DNA of 64,000 nt, taken from NCBI GenBank assembly GCA_021030905.1, contig JAGFMI010000005.1:1240001-1304000 (forward strand), given 5' to 3'. Source of the DNA: Pyrenula massariospora (taxonomy: Eukaryota; Ascomycota; Eurotiomycetes; Pyrenulales; Pyrenulaceae). Below the pieces are notes generated by a model. It ran no database searches. It had not been told where the DNA came from and saw only the letters and a program-made list of their open reading frames with translations. Made by a program: the position numbers and the translations under genes. Below, piece after piece: positions 22,436-34,072 of the stretch (its first letter is position 1; each line of letters begins with the position of its first letter).

Positions 22436-22461
22436 TTTTAATTTTTTATAAATATATAATA

Positions 22462-22917
22462 TAGACAGCTATATATATTATTTTCTATATAGAACTATTT
22501 GCAGACAGATACATAGCCAATTTACTATATAGAGCTGTCTGCAGACAGAAATACAGCGAGTTTTCTGTATAGAGCTGTCTGTAAACAGATGCACAGCTAA
22601 TTTATTATACAGAGTCGTCTGCAGACAGCTACATAGCGAGCTTTTTATACAGAGCTGTCTGCAGACAGGTACACAGTTAATTTACTATGTAAAGCTGTCC
22701 GCAGACAGATGTACAGTCAATTTACTATGTAGAGCTGTCTGCAGACAGGTATATATATAGTTTATTATACAGAATTGTCTACAGACAGACATTTCAATTA
22801 TTTATGAGTATGCAGAGACAGGTTTTCATAGTATCTAGGTGGATCGTTGTCTGCAGATTCTCAATGTGGGTTGAGGGTTGTGGGGTTATGGCGGACGACT
22901 CTGTTTACTCCGCCGTA
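22462..22917 (-). repeat. Right terminal inverted repeat with 40-bp subrepeat array
   Basis: Mirror image of 20030-20497. The array of 40-bp units, with CTGTCTGCAGACAG palindromes and the complements AGCGAGTT and GCCAATTT, is followed by the unique outer part and the perfect 35-bp terminus ending CTCCGCCGTA. Confidence 0.8.
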
Positions 22918-22923
22918 CCCGCA
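22918..22923. repeat. Right target-site duplication CCCGCA
   Basis: Second copy of the 6-bp duplication flanking the foldback element. Confidence 0.7.
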
Positions 22924-25042
22924 CTTGTTTCCAGACGTGCAAGGGCATGCTTCCAGGGACATCCGTCTCGTTGAGGCCGCTCCGAGCGCAGTATGGCGAT
23001 TGTTTTTAGGCCGCAAAAATGGCGGAAAGTATGGAAAAAATTTGGACGCACATCTGCCAAAACGTCGATTTTAGTGATCTACTCAATAAAATACTAAAGA
23101 AAGTCTATCATAGCCGATCGACGCCCGGCTAAATCATTATCTATCCGAAGCAAGACCCACGGCTAATTAGACCAGACATAGAGGAGAGACCCTTGAGCTC
23201 CTGAAGCACGCGCTATGGATCTCATAGCAGGCGAATGGTTGGCTTTGTTTGATCGAACTCCACCCATCCCGTCGAACATGCAGAAAAAGGTGTGTAAGCA
23301 CGCCATTGTTGAAGGATAGCTCGCTGGAAGAGCAGCGTAGGAAAATAAGACGCCATCTTCCTAGGGCTACATTCGAGGCCTGCGCGACGCTGGCACTGTG
23401 ATTTCTACAACAACTCTAATAATCGGTCATGTAAGCTATTCGCATGAGAATCTTGGAGTCTGGAATTAAAGAGGCAGAGACAAGTGCTCAACCCCAAGAA
23501 GTATTGGGTTTTTTGCCGATGCATGTTCCTGCTGTTGAAGCCTGTGAAGAAGAGCGAGTAAAGAGAAGTGACGCCTAGTACTCTCGATAGAGTCGTCGCT
23601 GGCGTCATTCTGCACACAAATACCGTACCTGAGATTCGAGAGGATAAATACTTTAAGGGCGATGATATGTTGCAGTAATGAGAACTAATGAAACCAACAG
23701 AGAAGTAGTAACTAAATGCGCATCTGGAGGAAAGAGAGCCTCACGGCATCCAGTCTAGTTAGCAAAAATTTGAGCATTCGTTTGCGTACAGCAAGTCCTT
23801 TAAAATTGCAAACTGTATTTAGAAGAATGTATATTCTCCTCTCGTTCCCTTCGCCTTCGCTTCCGTTATCCGTGCCCACGCAGTCGTAACCTGCGCCTGC
23901 CAACCGAGCTACTCCTTCACCGCGCAAGACCTCGGAGACCAACTAGCATCTAGCGATGAGCAAAGGATCTCCAGTGTCAACAACGCCAAACCCAACGACG
24001 TTACCCTCCCTTGCAGATGTTACAAGCGAGATGACACCGCGCAAGCGGGACAGATACCAAGCATGCAAGAATCGCAAATGGTCCTCCGTGCCAGCCGAGA
24101 TCAATAGCGAGTGTTTATTGATGTACGAATGAAGAGTGGATGAGGAATTATGGGAAGAGAGAGGGTGAGATGAAGGAGAATGGTAAGCCGAATTGGGAGT
24201 TCATGGATAAGAGACAAAGGAGAAAAGAGATGGGGTGATTGACCGGATAGAAAAGCGGTAGAAAATGAGAATGAGATTTAACAAAATTATTGAGATCGAG
24301 ATATGTGTAGTCGTATGATTCATCTGCTACACGAACGTGGCTTTCACCTGCTGTCGAGAAGAAAACCACGGAAAAGCCAGATGATCTATCTAGACTATTC
24401 TCTAATCATCCCGCACCTGAGAGAACGGTTTCGGGAATGCCATGATTCCGGCTCAGAAATTCAGGCAGAATTTTCAACTTATCGTACGTGGGTTCCAAGT
24501 CCGCGGTGGTCATGGAACAGACACGAAAAGCGGGTAGAAAGGCGAGTGCCTGGTGAGACTTTGGGCGATTGACAGCGTCGGCTCCTTGAAGTCCATCGAT
24601 GATTGTGCACATCTGCGCAAAAGAATGAAGAAGATACTGCACCGAAGGATATATCTTTCAACAAGTCGTGGCTGCATGCTCGCCGTAGCCGGAGGGCGAA
24701 AGAAAAGACCGTGAGGAGAGTTGCCCAAGCCGAGCGGCAGCCCGAAGCGGAAAGAGACGAGGCTGGCTACATGCTTAAACGGTTACCTAAATCAGGTTCG
24801 GAACAAGTGCGTAGATCCAGCTGACTCGAGTTGCACAAATGCGCATTGAGCCTTGTCTTAGGCCCCTCACTGACTCGACACTCTACGTTCTAATAATCTC
24901 TTGCTGTGGCAATGATTTTATGGTTATCGATTAATCGAAATTTGCCCGACAAGTGGCAAACCCAGTGGCAAATTTTTCCAGGTTGTGGCTCCGTCTCCGC
25001 AATCTCAGTTAAATACTCGGGGAAGGATTCTTGACGACAGTT
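22924..25042. other. Gene-free stretch right of the foldback element
   Basis: About 2.1 kb of ordinary composition. Several short open frames occur on both strands, including one at 24303-24572, with no known motif. A fragment at about 24030-24080 reads MTPRKRDRYQACKNRK, a basic stretch that could be a trace of a DNA-binding protein, but too little remains to call. Confidence 0.45.
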
Positions 25043-27317
25043 ATGTACCAGTGCTCTGAGCCCACGCAGCCTCCAGGGAAAGGTATTGACCATGCAGAGG
25101 AAGGTTTCTTAGTTCATATAGAGGCAGAGTTCCACGAAGTCGAATTCGAGAGAGGCGAGCTTAACCACAGTGACGGGGCTACCGAATTTGAACCCCGGCA
25201 CACTTTGCCACCATCACCTACCCAGAGTCTTAGCGAGTTGGGGACCGGTACATTGCCGTCCTTGGACGCTGAGGCGACGGGCGATTCGGAGACTGAAGTG
25301 TCTATTGATTCCGAAGATCTACTGCCCTCCACCCCCCCAGGATCGCATTTACAAATCGGCCTTCCCGAAGAATGGGATTTCGAATTTTCGCGATATCGGA
25401 ATGCCATTATGTCGCATTGTCGGGACCATTCGCTAAATCAAGTAATGGTTTATATGGCGAATGAGTTTGGGTTCTGCGCCCGTGAGCGACCCCTTTCTTA
25501 TGTAAGCACGCACTAGCTCTCAACCTAACCTTGCACTAGCCGTGAGGAATACGAGAAAAGGTTTCGGCGTTGGAAAATTCCATGCGCCAAGAATTGTATT
25601 GGATGGGAGAAGTCGAGAGCAACAAGTACAAATTCCGAATCACCAGCCGGAAACCAGTACCACAAACCTCATCGAGGTGGGCTCCACCGTGCTGCATACT
25701 TTCCTGCCGTAAAAGAAGAACGACAGAAATCTCCCATCCAAACAGCAGCCATCGCGTCAAGCTCAGGTGAGAACCATCGATGGGCTCAAAGCCATGACGA
25801 GGAAATCTGTCCGACAATTGGAGAGACTAGCTCGTCCGAAGAGGCAGAGGACGACTCAGACGGAGGCTCGGCCGTCGAATTTTTGCATAATTTCGCTCCG
25901 CTCTTCGGGGGGTTTTGCGAAGGTGTACTCGATAGCTTCTTCGAGCAGATTTCAACCTCAGACAATGGAGATATCAAAATCTGTGCCGGCGGAAAGCGAA
26001 CTGCCTCCCAAGCATGGGACCATGGAATGACTCCAGATGAGTCCTCCACGTCTAAATGGAGGAAAACTACTAGCTCGAGAAAAGGCAAGGAAAAAGCACA
26101 GCAAGATGAAGACGAAGACGGAGAAAGCCAAAGTCAGGATACTAACATTCAAGCTTCCCAAGAGGAAGTTCAAAAACTCTTGGCATGCCCCTACTTCAAA
26201 TTCCATCCTGCGAGGTATTCCGAAATGAATCAACGAGAAAAGGACTACCGTTGCTGTTCAAGCAAATATCTGCAGGACATCAATAGACTCAAGTAAGGAT
26301 GCTTCTCTGTCACAAAGAAAAGACTCTCAAAGCTACAGGTCGCATCTTTACCGAGTGCACAGCAAGCCAACACATTATTGTGGACGATGTTATATGATTT
26401 TCAATTCCCAGGAACATCTTGACGAACATGCTCGACAGATAGTCGAGTGTAGCATACGCAATCCTCCCAAATTCGTTGAAAAGATGACGAGCGAGCAACG
26501 TAATCGAATACGCAGAAGAGCTCCGGGAAGGTCTGCGGAGGAGAATTGGTTCGCCATTTTCCGTATACTGTTTCCTCGGGCCGCGTTGCCGGACTCCCCA
26601 TGTGAGTATAGCCAGATAGAAGGTTTCACTCTTAGCTCATACCGCGATTCAGACCTCGAGCCTGAGTACTCAAAGGTCATATCGAACTTTTTGTCCTTCT
26701 TCCGTACTCAAGGCCCGATCATGCTACGTTCCGCTCTAATCACGGAGCTTGGTGGAGAAGAAGGTAATGCCGTTCTCGATCATTTAGGAGATGCCTTACT
26801 CCAACGGGCTGTAGAGCGGTGTGTCGAGCATATTTTAGGCAATACGACCCATATCGAGGATGTATCAGTCAACAGCACAGCAACAATGCCACCAGAAGAT
26901 GGTCAGCTTGTGGCAACAACTCAGCACCTAGCTCCCGCGTCCGGACAGATTTACAATCTTTATCAGCCATTTCTACCTCCGGCTTTGCCCCATATCATGA
27001 ACAATTCACCTCCCCTTAACTCCGTCAGATCTGAAGATGCATTAGAGACCGACATGAGTTTATTCGACCTCAATGAGCCGAAAGAGCCGCCGCAGGGACA
27101 CCAGCTGGATGCAAGCAATAGTTTCAACTCTGAGGCGAGATCTGACATTCCAGCTAGACGACAGCATCCTACTGGCGATTTTTATTTGAGCAATATTGTC
27201 GAATCCGCACAACCATCGACATTTTTTCCATTTGTTCCCGATAACATTCTTGAGAGTGGGGTACAGACCACTGATATTGACTTGGAAGAGACCGGCGTGG
27301 CGTTCGATGCATCCTAA
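25043..27317 (+). CDS. Clr5-domain and C2H2 zinc-finger protein
   Basis: Probable nuclear regulator. An acidic, Ser/Pro-rich N-terminus leads to a Clr5-like helical domain (EEWDFEFSRYRNAIMSHCRD...NEFGFCA, then REEYEKRFRRWK). A long disordered linker with an acidic stretch follows, then a zinc-binding block (CPYFKFHP...YRCC...HLYRVH...HYCGRCYMIF...HLDEH), and a disordered tail. A 46-bp intron at 26293-26338 rejoins RLK to SHLYRVH in frame. The junction inside the Clr5 domain (about 25482-25540) does not close in frame with any canonical donor/acceptor pair: upstream and downstream frames agree, but the obvious intron 25502-25539 is one base short of a multiple of three. Either a rare splice, a sequence error or a frame lesion. 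About 729 residues. Start ATG at 25043. Confidence 0.65.
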
Positions 27318-28639
27318 TTGACGTTCTTACCTTCACGAACTAATGTATCATGATAACGGAGAAGGTCGTAACTCGTCATGATCGATCCCTGAAAGAGGTG
27401 ATTCGGATCATCGAAGGTATCTAGTTTCTTCTCATGGATTTAACTTAACCTGATGGTTTGATTGATTTTCCCATCGCAAGGCATAGACGACTGATAGTCC
27501 GCTCTCTATATCCTGATGCTGCTTACTTTGACCTTTTACCCTGAACGATCAAAGGGGCCTACCTTTTGGTCTGGCTACCAGGGTTTTGCGTAGCTATAAA
27601 TACTCCTGCACAACATATAGCGGTTGAGGCTATATGTGAGGGTCATTTCGAGAAGCTTACACTTGGACTCGTGACGATAATTTTTCAGAGTCTAGGTGTA
27701 TAATTAAGAAGTCTTGAAAGATATCCGGCGGCTACGCCCTCAGATTATTCAGATGCAGCGTTTTTCACGATGTCTATACCGTAAATGCTCTCAACGTAGA
27801 TGCACAACTTTGAATATTGTGCGGGAAAAATCTAGAGAATACTGTTGTCCGCCCTAATCCAAATGCTAGGCCAGAACATAATAGCCTCCGTCCAAGGCGG
27901 TCAAATCGATATTGTGGACGTAGGTTGGTAGAATGTGAAGTCGAGCTTGTCTCGGCAACCTCCAGAATGCAAGCATACCTATATAGAGCCTCATTACCGT
28001 AGTATAAGTCTACTATCCTGCCGTTACTAAAATACTATTGTACAAGGACTGGAGACGAAATCGAGCGATTCGTCCCTCTTGACGGAAGGCTACAAGGCAG
28101 TTTGTAGTCAGGTAGTGCTTGAAATTGTGCTCCACTAACAGGTGCTACCTCACTGTAGTACAGCATAGATATGAGATGGATATCCTCGCTGCTATTAGTA
28201 CGGAATCAGAATAAGCTTCTAAAACAGTAGTATTAGAGGGGGATGTCAGCATATAGGACGATGAGGAATTCCTTGTTTGATCCCCACTCTCCTACCTCTT
28301 CTTTCTCAAACTTATAATTGCCTGAGTACGCCTAGAATAAACGTACAATTAAATGTCAAGATCCATGGGTAAGTCTGGATTCTAGGTGAATATCCTCGCT
28401 CCGCTCCACAATTCTAAGCGCTGCAGTCAAATGTGCTATGACTGAACTTTGTCTGAACGAGCCTTGTCGGAAGTCAAACTGAACCTCCCCTGTCAGTCAA
28501 TAGCGCTTGTCTACCCTTAAGACCTTGTTTCGAGCATCATGCGCCACGACGAAAAATTATCTCATGCAGAAGCTGCTATATTCTGGAATACTGAGAGAGA
28601 AGGCTGAGAAAAGGTGTTAAGATGGAATTTGTACTGAAC
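27318..28639. other. Intergenic region
   Basis: About 1.3 kb without a gene or repeat that I can support. Confidence 0.5.
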
Positions 28640-29292
28640 TGAGCATTTTGCCGAACGCCTTTCACTTGCCTCGACGTCATCCATAGCTGCTTCTGTATCT
28701 TCAGAAAAGTCTTTTCCAGAACTTCGAGAACTTCGCGGACCGACTCTTCAACACCCAATCTCTTTGTGTCAGTTTCATGGTAAAGATTCAATATTCCCGG
28801 AAAGCGGACGTTATTTTTATTTTGGATCCAGCAAAGACTGTTGCTCAAACAATTTTCATCAGATCTCCTGACCTGGTCTTGTGTCCGACTATTCTCTCCT
28901 TGCTGGCAACCCGCTGCAGCAAAGCATTGGTCTCGCAAACTAGGTCAACAGCAATCATTTGCACCACTCTGGTACGCGCAATGCCGACAAACTCCACGAA
29001 TACAGCAGCATCCGCATCATTAGCGGCCGGACAGAAGTCATCAGGTGACGCAAGCTTGTTGTCGTAAGTTCTTGATGGCGGAAAAGGTGATAGTCTAAGG
29101 TCATATCGAAGCTTGTAGTACGCTGCTGATCGTTGAGACTCGATTGCTTCGACAGCATCAATCAGAATATGGTTGTCTATGCGGCGCGATCGTGAGCCTA
29201 AAGACGAATGTACGGGTCGTGCTATTGTGAGCTTTGCCGATGCCTGGAAAGCCATTCAAAAAATGCCATGCATGGAAGAGAGAGAGAGGCAT
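28640..29292 (-). pseudogene. Decayed P-loop NTPase/kinase-like gene
   Basis: Reading the minus strand, the order of a fungal P-loop protein family is preserved. NGFPGIGK (Walker A) comes first, then LTIARPVHSSLG and RRIDNHILIDAVEAIE. An internal block DDFCPAANDADAAVFVEF and CETNALLQRV follow, then RLGVEESVREVLEVLEKTF near the C-terminus. These pieces lie in the right order and spacing but not in one open frame, and no set of introns I tried joins them all. I read it as a host gene that has lost its frame in at least two places. The family binds ATP/GTP; its role is unknown. Confidence 0.55.
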
Positions 29293-30171
29293 TTCTACTG
29301 TGTTCGGAAGCTTACACGGACTGCACCTGTTGTAGAAGAAATGGGTTTCGCACTTTTTGTAAGTTGTTTGTGGGGCGTCGTGACTCAAAGGTTCAGATTT
29401 CCCTCATCAAAGGTATTCGTAGATGTAATCTGATGATGTACCCGAAAGTCGCTCAGACCCTTCCCGTTGCAAGTTGTATTCATAGTGGAGTTTATCATCG
29501 CTAGCTGACGCTTGACAACGATTCGCGGTAGCTTGCGATCTGTCAAACGCGCTTGAATGCGCCTGTAATTCTGAGCGATGACAGCTTCATTTTGCGCCTG
29601 ATTTATAACCCTAAGCTACCTAAGTTGAATTGAACGCGTCTAGAACAAACACAATCACGTTCTTTGGCGCGTTGACCTTGTGAGCTCGTTGCAGCAGCTG
29701 GAGGCATTGTGCAGCATAAAAGTTTTGAATGCGTTAAATTGATGAAAACAATAAGTTTAGAGGAGAACATATCCCCAAACGTGATGACGATGTCAATTAA
29801 TTCGTTAATAATCGTACTGTTGAAGATGTAGAAACATGCGATCGCATATAAAATTTGGCGAGGAAGGATGCGCCGGCACCTCCGCGCACAGAATGAGCAG
29901 CCACCGTTGGAATTACCGCCTCACCCCCCTCACCTTCCCAGTTCCCTTTGATGAGGCTTATAGCAACACTTGCCCTGCCTTTGCGACATTCTCGGTTTCA
30001 TTTTATGTGGCGCACGAGCTGAAGTATCTGCCAAACGGGACATCTTTTCAAGCTTCTAGTGATTGCCTACCTCTTAATGTGAAGAAATGATGGCAGTCCA
30101 ACTTGGCTGCCGTTAATTGACTCTTTCTCTCCCATCAGACTTTATGATTCCCGCCCGTAGAAAACTTCTCG
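29293..30171. other. Intergenic region
   Basis: About 0.9 kb; the short open frame at 29836-30090 has no recognisable features. Confidence 0.5.
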
Positions 30172-31233
30172 ATGACGTTGTCTCAATTTCTGACCACATT
30201 GGTCTCTATATTTACGGTCTCCGCGGAGAGTTACACTTACTGGGTTGACTCTTTATGCGACATAAGCTTTACTAGGGCAATGAACGACGAGGAAGGCGCT
30301 AAGGCTATGGCCTGGCAAACGATTGAGAGAATCTATTATCGCCATGCCACTGGTGCACCGGATGCATACACGCAAGACGTCTATAGAATGATATTCAAGG
30401 CAGACCTGAACAATCGGGACAACGTGTACTGGGAGGTCTTAGGTAGTCACTCTGACAGCTTCCTCTATCCTCGGCTGAAGATTGGCACAAGATCTGTTCG
30501 ACACGCTGTATGGAATGGAACAGGAGCCCGCAGACAAACGACATCAAGCAAACGTTCGATACTACTGCGACAATGATCCTCAAGATCCAGAAGGTGGCAC
30601 TCGATGGACGTTACGGGAAGATCCACCAATCCCGCCTAACCCCCCTGGATTGTGGAAACCAAATAAGGAGCGAAAAACACGCTACAGATATGATATAACA
30701 CCATATCAGGAATGGGAAGACAAGTTTAATGCTGTTGGTGTTCACATTCCATGATAGTAACCACTCTAACCCTCTACGGGTTTTCATGGGTCCAAGCATG
30801 GGCTGTCAACAGGAAGGCGTTCAGGCCAAAACGTATCTCCCTTATCCTGACCCAGATGACTGGCGGGAAACTGAGATCCCTGACGCTGAAGGACAACCTC
30901 AAATCAGAGGTACAACTACGGTTCGTCATGACTGCCATTTTCTCCTGCGGCGATGATGCAGTCAGATGAATTAAGACGTCGCAACAGGTGTGCGATCTTC
31001 AGCTAAGGGGCCAGATTGATTCGTTTTGGAATGTCGACAATTACCAAGACCTCGCTCTGCTGATGATACAAAAAGTCTCTGAAGGTTATAGGGGAGTGAA
31101 TGTCTTTCAATGTATGACTGCTTTCGTCCTCCTCTTTGAGGTAAGTCCGAGACAATGCTCAGGTTTTGATGATAACTCACTAAGCTCTCTGTAGTTCACT
31201 CGCCTACCACCATTTAGAAGTAAATCCCCATAA
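30172..31233 (+). CDS. Secreted metallopeptidase-like protein lacking the HExxH zinc motif
   Basis: Signal peptide MTLSQFLTTLVSIFTVSA, then SYTYWVDSLCD, the N-terminal signature shared with 12821-13616. Exons as I read them: 30172-30442, 30492-30739, 30813-30920, 30988-31140 and 31195-31233, about 272 residues; the donor at 30740 is the least certain. Splicing gives EPADKRHQANVRYYCDND, then AKTYLPYPDPDDW, then VCDLQLRG. The position of the zinc helix, HELTH in the gene at 62963, reads FEFTR here across the last intron, so both metal-binding histidines are missing. A downstream trace SRDWMFAIY resembles the ADSYTWF region but is out of frame with the last exon. Probably a non-catalytic secreted protein or a decaying copy. 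Confidence 0.6.
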
Positions 31234-32950
31234 GCCATGTCTTCTATTCATCCCCTCCTATTTTTACGATAGTCCCTCTAGAGACTGGATGTTCGCTATT
31301 TACTAACTTTTAGTGCAGAGGTCGACGTCATCGTCCCGAACGGCCGAGGAAATGTTAAATTAAACGGCTGGAAAAACGTCAAATTCATACAGAATTCCTC
31401 ACAAGCCACGAAAAATGCAGCGAGCTTCGCGTATTTCGCGCTCCTTATGTACCTCGCTGGTCAAGGATGGATTCTTTCTCAAAACCCTGGCATAGAGGAG
31501 CAGGGATTTTTGGAGTTCTTGGGTGACCTCCGCATTCCCCCTTGAAGACCAAAAATGCAGTGAAGAGGACGTGCCGAAGTTAGAGAGGGGCCCCACTGAC
31601 GCGTGGTGTAGGAAATATCTTGCCTAGGGGGCTCACAACAGACAATTGTTTTGGACACATCAACCACATCTGCAACGAACGCAAGCTCGAAGCGCATGAC
31701 GATGATTGACAATGTGAGCTAAAGTTGAGTCAAAGTCTGAGTTTGTTGGCTCAAAGCGGTGTAGTTAGAGTCAACCGGAAAGAGGACTCCAAATCAGTTA
31801 GTTCAAGTTGCGCTACTGCGCAATATACTACTGCCAAAATTTACATTACTGTAGGCCGGTTCTGTTTTAGATAGAAATATATACTGTTCAATTTAAATGA
31901 CAACTAAGCCGAACTGAACTGTCGCTGTTCAGTTTTGCTCCTAGCTTCTATGTACACTGTGCAGACACCTAAGTAAATACCCTGTGTCTGATGGAATCTT
32001 AGACCATGTCTTTTAATCGACTGGAGAGATTTCTTTCAGGGACAACTCTTCCTGGCAGAAGTGGCTGAGCTGTTCTCATCCTTTAGACCGGTTCTTGCCT
32101 AAAAAAGATCAGTCCAAAATCTTTTGTCTATATATTTAGCATTGCTTAGAGGGACCTCTATGAGCCTCTGAGACCCAGACGCAAAGGCAACCGCGTGGGG
32201 GCATGGAGAATGGACCGCAGCAGGTCAGCATGGATCGAAAAGTTCGAACTCCATGGACTTATGCCAAGACCTGTGTTAGGGTACTTATCTCACCATATAA
32301 ATTTCAGAGTAATCGAAGTACCTCTTCACGTGGTTCGTGCGTTTTGCTTACCTTCCCTTCGGGCCTTCTTTCTGCCATCTTTATGCTACACGCGTACCCC
32401 ACGCCGCCTTACCACGCGCCTTGCGACGCGCACTGTTACTTACCTCACCACTTACGATGATTTCTACTCTGTTCTTTACGTACTCACCACTTACTATTCC
32501 CTTAAGCAATCAATATGCTTCAAGTACGTTGTACAGCTCCTCCACCACCTCTAAACAAATTGCAAAATTATGTACAGCATGGAGCACGGATCAGCATGGA
32601 TTTTCTGGATTGTGTTGGATTCTGTATACTGGAATGGATTTCATGGATTGGATTGGATTGGGGTCGAAGTCCAACCCATGGGCTTGGATGACATTCCTAC
32701 CTGTGATCCAGAAATATCATGGGGCAGATGTTATTGGGATGAAAGTCTTGTCTCTCGAACATTTTAAAATTTCACAGTACAGACTTTCCGGGATTGCAAT
32801 TACTGGTCAAAGAGAACAAAAGTATTGTTTGTCCTTCGCTGTCCCTCTGCGTGCAGCGTATGCCCACTGGACGTTTTAAAGTGCCTGCTCATACCGAATG
32901 AAAAGTTAGCGCATTCAACACATCAATATTACGAATAAGACCTTGCAGCA
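31234..32950. other. Intergenic region
   Basis: About 1.7 kb without a supported gene. Two short related strings (GCATGGAG followed by CAGCATGGAT) occur near 32200 and 32577. A run of GGATT units lies at about 32636-32660. None of the overlapping open frames at 32195-32880 looks protein-like. Confidence 0.5.
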
Positions 32951-34072
32951 ATGGTTCCTTCGAAATTCAAACAAGTACGACTGTCGCTAATTCTGTGCAT
33001 CATTGTCTTTGCGATTCATATTTCCTTTTCCGGGACTAGCAAGCCTCAATCATGTATCGAAGACTGCACATATGAGCAATTCAAGTGTCTTTCCATCTCA
33101 AGCGAGACCGTGAGTAAGGTTGCTGTGCCAGTAGTTGCGAAGATATCAATGATCTATGGAGAACGAAATGAGTGCTATGAAAGAGCAATTCAGAGCCATG
33201 AACGCCATGCCTCGCTTCATGGATATCCTGTCCACATTCTTCGCAATCAAGTGACGCCTGGAAACCATGAATTTGGTTATTGGAACAAGATTCTTTACCT
33301 GCAGTCAATGCTCATTCAAGAGCTCGCCAAAAATGAGAGCACACGAGTGCAATGGTTTATGTGGTTTGACGCCGATTCTATCGTCATAAACCCTCAGATC
33401 CCTGTCGAAATCTTTCTTCCTCCTGCGGACTTTGATCATATCTACTTTCTCGGAACAAAGGATCACAATGGGCTCAACAGTGGAATCTTTTTTGTTAAAG
33501 TACACCATTGGTCCGTGAAACTATTGACCAAAGTCCTTGGAATGCCTCTATTCTGGCAAGACATCGATCTGGGATTCTCTGCGGATCAACAAGCATTAGC
33601 GATGATGTTCAACGAGCCCGAGTTTCTGAACCACCGACTTTACCAGCCAAGGATTTGGTTCAATGCATATGAATGGCATGCTGGGTTTATTGAAGGAAGG
33701 AAAGGCGATCTTTTGGTTCACTTCCCTGGTTTGGATGAGGACAAGTGGTATCATATGAGTGCCTGGCTTGAAGTTATCGAAGATCATGACGCCAAAGCAC
33801 TGAACTGGTCGATGCCACTCGTAGAGACGAACTATGTGGCGGAAATCGAAAGCTTCTGGAGAACTTTGAGACAAGCAAATGGAACAAAAGCTTTAGCTGC
33901 GGAAGTAGCAAATTCAACATCTATTGATACGCCCGAGATGCAGGTAGCATTAGCGGAACTGGACGAGACAATTGCACACAAATCGGATCAAATCAGCGAC
34001 ATGCAGAAGGCTGTTAGACAAGTCGAGGACAAGTTAGCATCGCACCTTGAAACGACGCAACAAACCATATAA
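32951..34072 (+). CDS. GT34 galactosyl/mannosyltransferase (gma12/Mnn10 family)
   Basis: Golgi type II membrane glycosyltransferase that adds alpha-linked galactose or mannose to N- or O-glycans, using a nucleotide sugar and Mn2+. Intronless, 373 residues. A short cytosolic tail (MVPSKFKQ), one membrane anchor at about residues 9-28 and a stem lead into the catalytic domain. ISMIYGERNECYERAIQSHE opens the fold. WFDADSIVINP carries the DxD metal site at about 140-142. Then LNSGIFFVK, and HFPGLDEDKW, the conserved C-terminal block. The last 60 residues form a charged helix-like tail. Length is typical and I see no defects. Confidence 0.87.
   Translation: MVPSKFKQVRLSLILCIIVFAIHISFSGTSKPQSCIEDCTYEQFKCLSISSETVSKVAVPVVAKISMIYGERNECYERAIQSHERHASLHGYPVHILRNQVTPGNHEFGYWNKILYLQSMLIQELAKNESTRVQWFMWFDADSIVINPQIPVEIFLPPADFDHIYFLGTKDHNGLNSGIFFVKVHHWSVKLLTKVLGMPLFWQDIDLGFSADQQALAMMFNEPEFLNHRLYQPRIWFNAYEWHAGFIEGRKGDLLVHFPGLDEDKWYHMSAWLEVIEDHDAKALNWSMPLVETNYVAEIESFWRTLRQANGTKALAAEVANSTSIDTPEMQVALAELDETIAHKSDQISDMQKAVRQVEDKLASHLETTQQTI

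Larger units (their letters stand above)
20498..22461. repeat. AT-only core of the foldback element
   Basis: Nearly pure A and T in simple, locally tandem patterns. Only a short block at about 21245-21425 has normal complexity; it includes AATTAGAAAGATTTCG, which also occurs at about 7928-7943 in the AT-rich block. Two small opposite-strand open frames near 20660-20910 are by-products of the simple sequence. Confidence 0.7.
20030..22917. mobile_element. Foldback-type DNA element with long subrepeat-bearing inverted ends
   Basis: An element of about 2.9 kb as assembled. The outermost 35 bp are perfect inverted copies (20030-20064 and 22883-22917) beginning TACGGCGGAGTAAACAGAGT. The match continues with small changes through CAACC, CACATTGAG and TTGCAGACAAC-like segments for about 130 bp. 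Each end then enters an array of about eight 40-bp units, again in inverted orientation, so each inverted end is about 450 bp. Between them is an AT-only core with a 100-base gap. A 6-bp direct duplication flanks it. No open frame for a transposase is visible. The architecture recalls foldback elements such as Drosophila FB or Galileo, but the superfamily is not assigned. Confidence 0.8.

Noticed and set aside
20030-22917. Retroelement with long terminal repeats
   Set aside because: The long end repeats are inverted, not direct, and there is no coding sequence.
32195-32879. Overlapping plus-strand open frames of 65-180 codons
   Set aside because: Three frames are open at once with no motif, and several lack a sensible start; composition effect.
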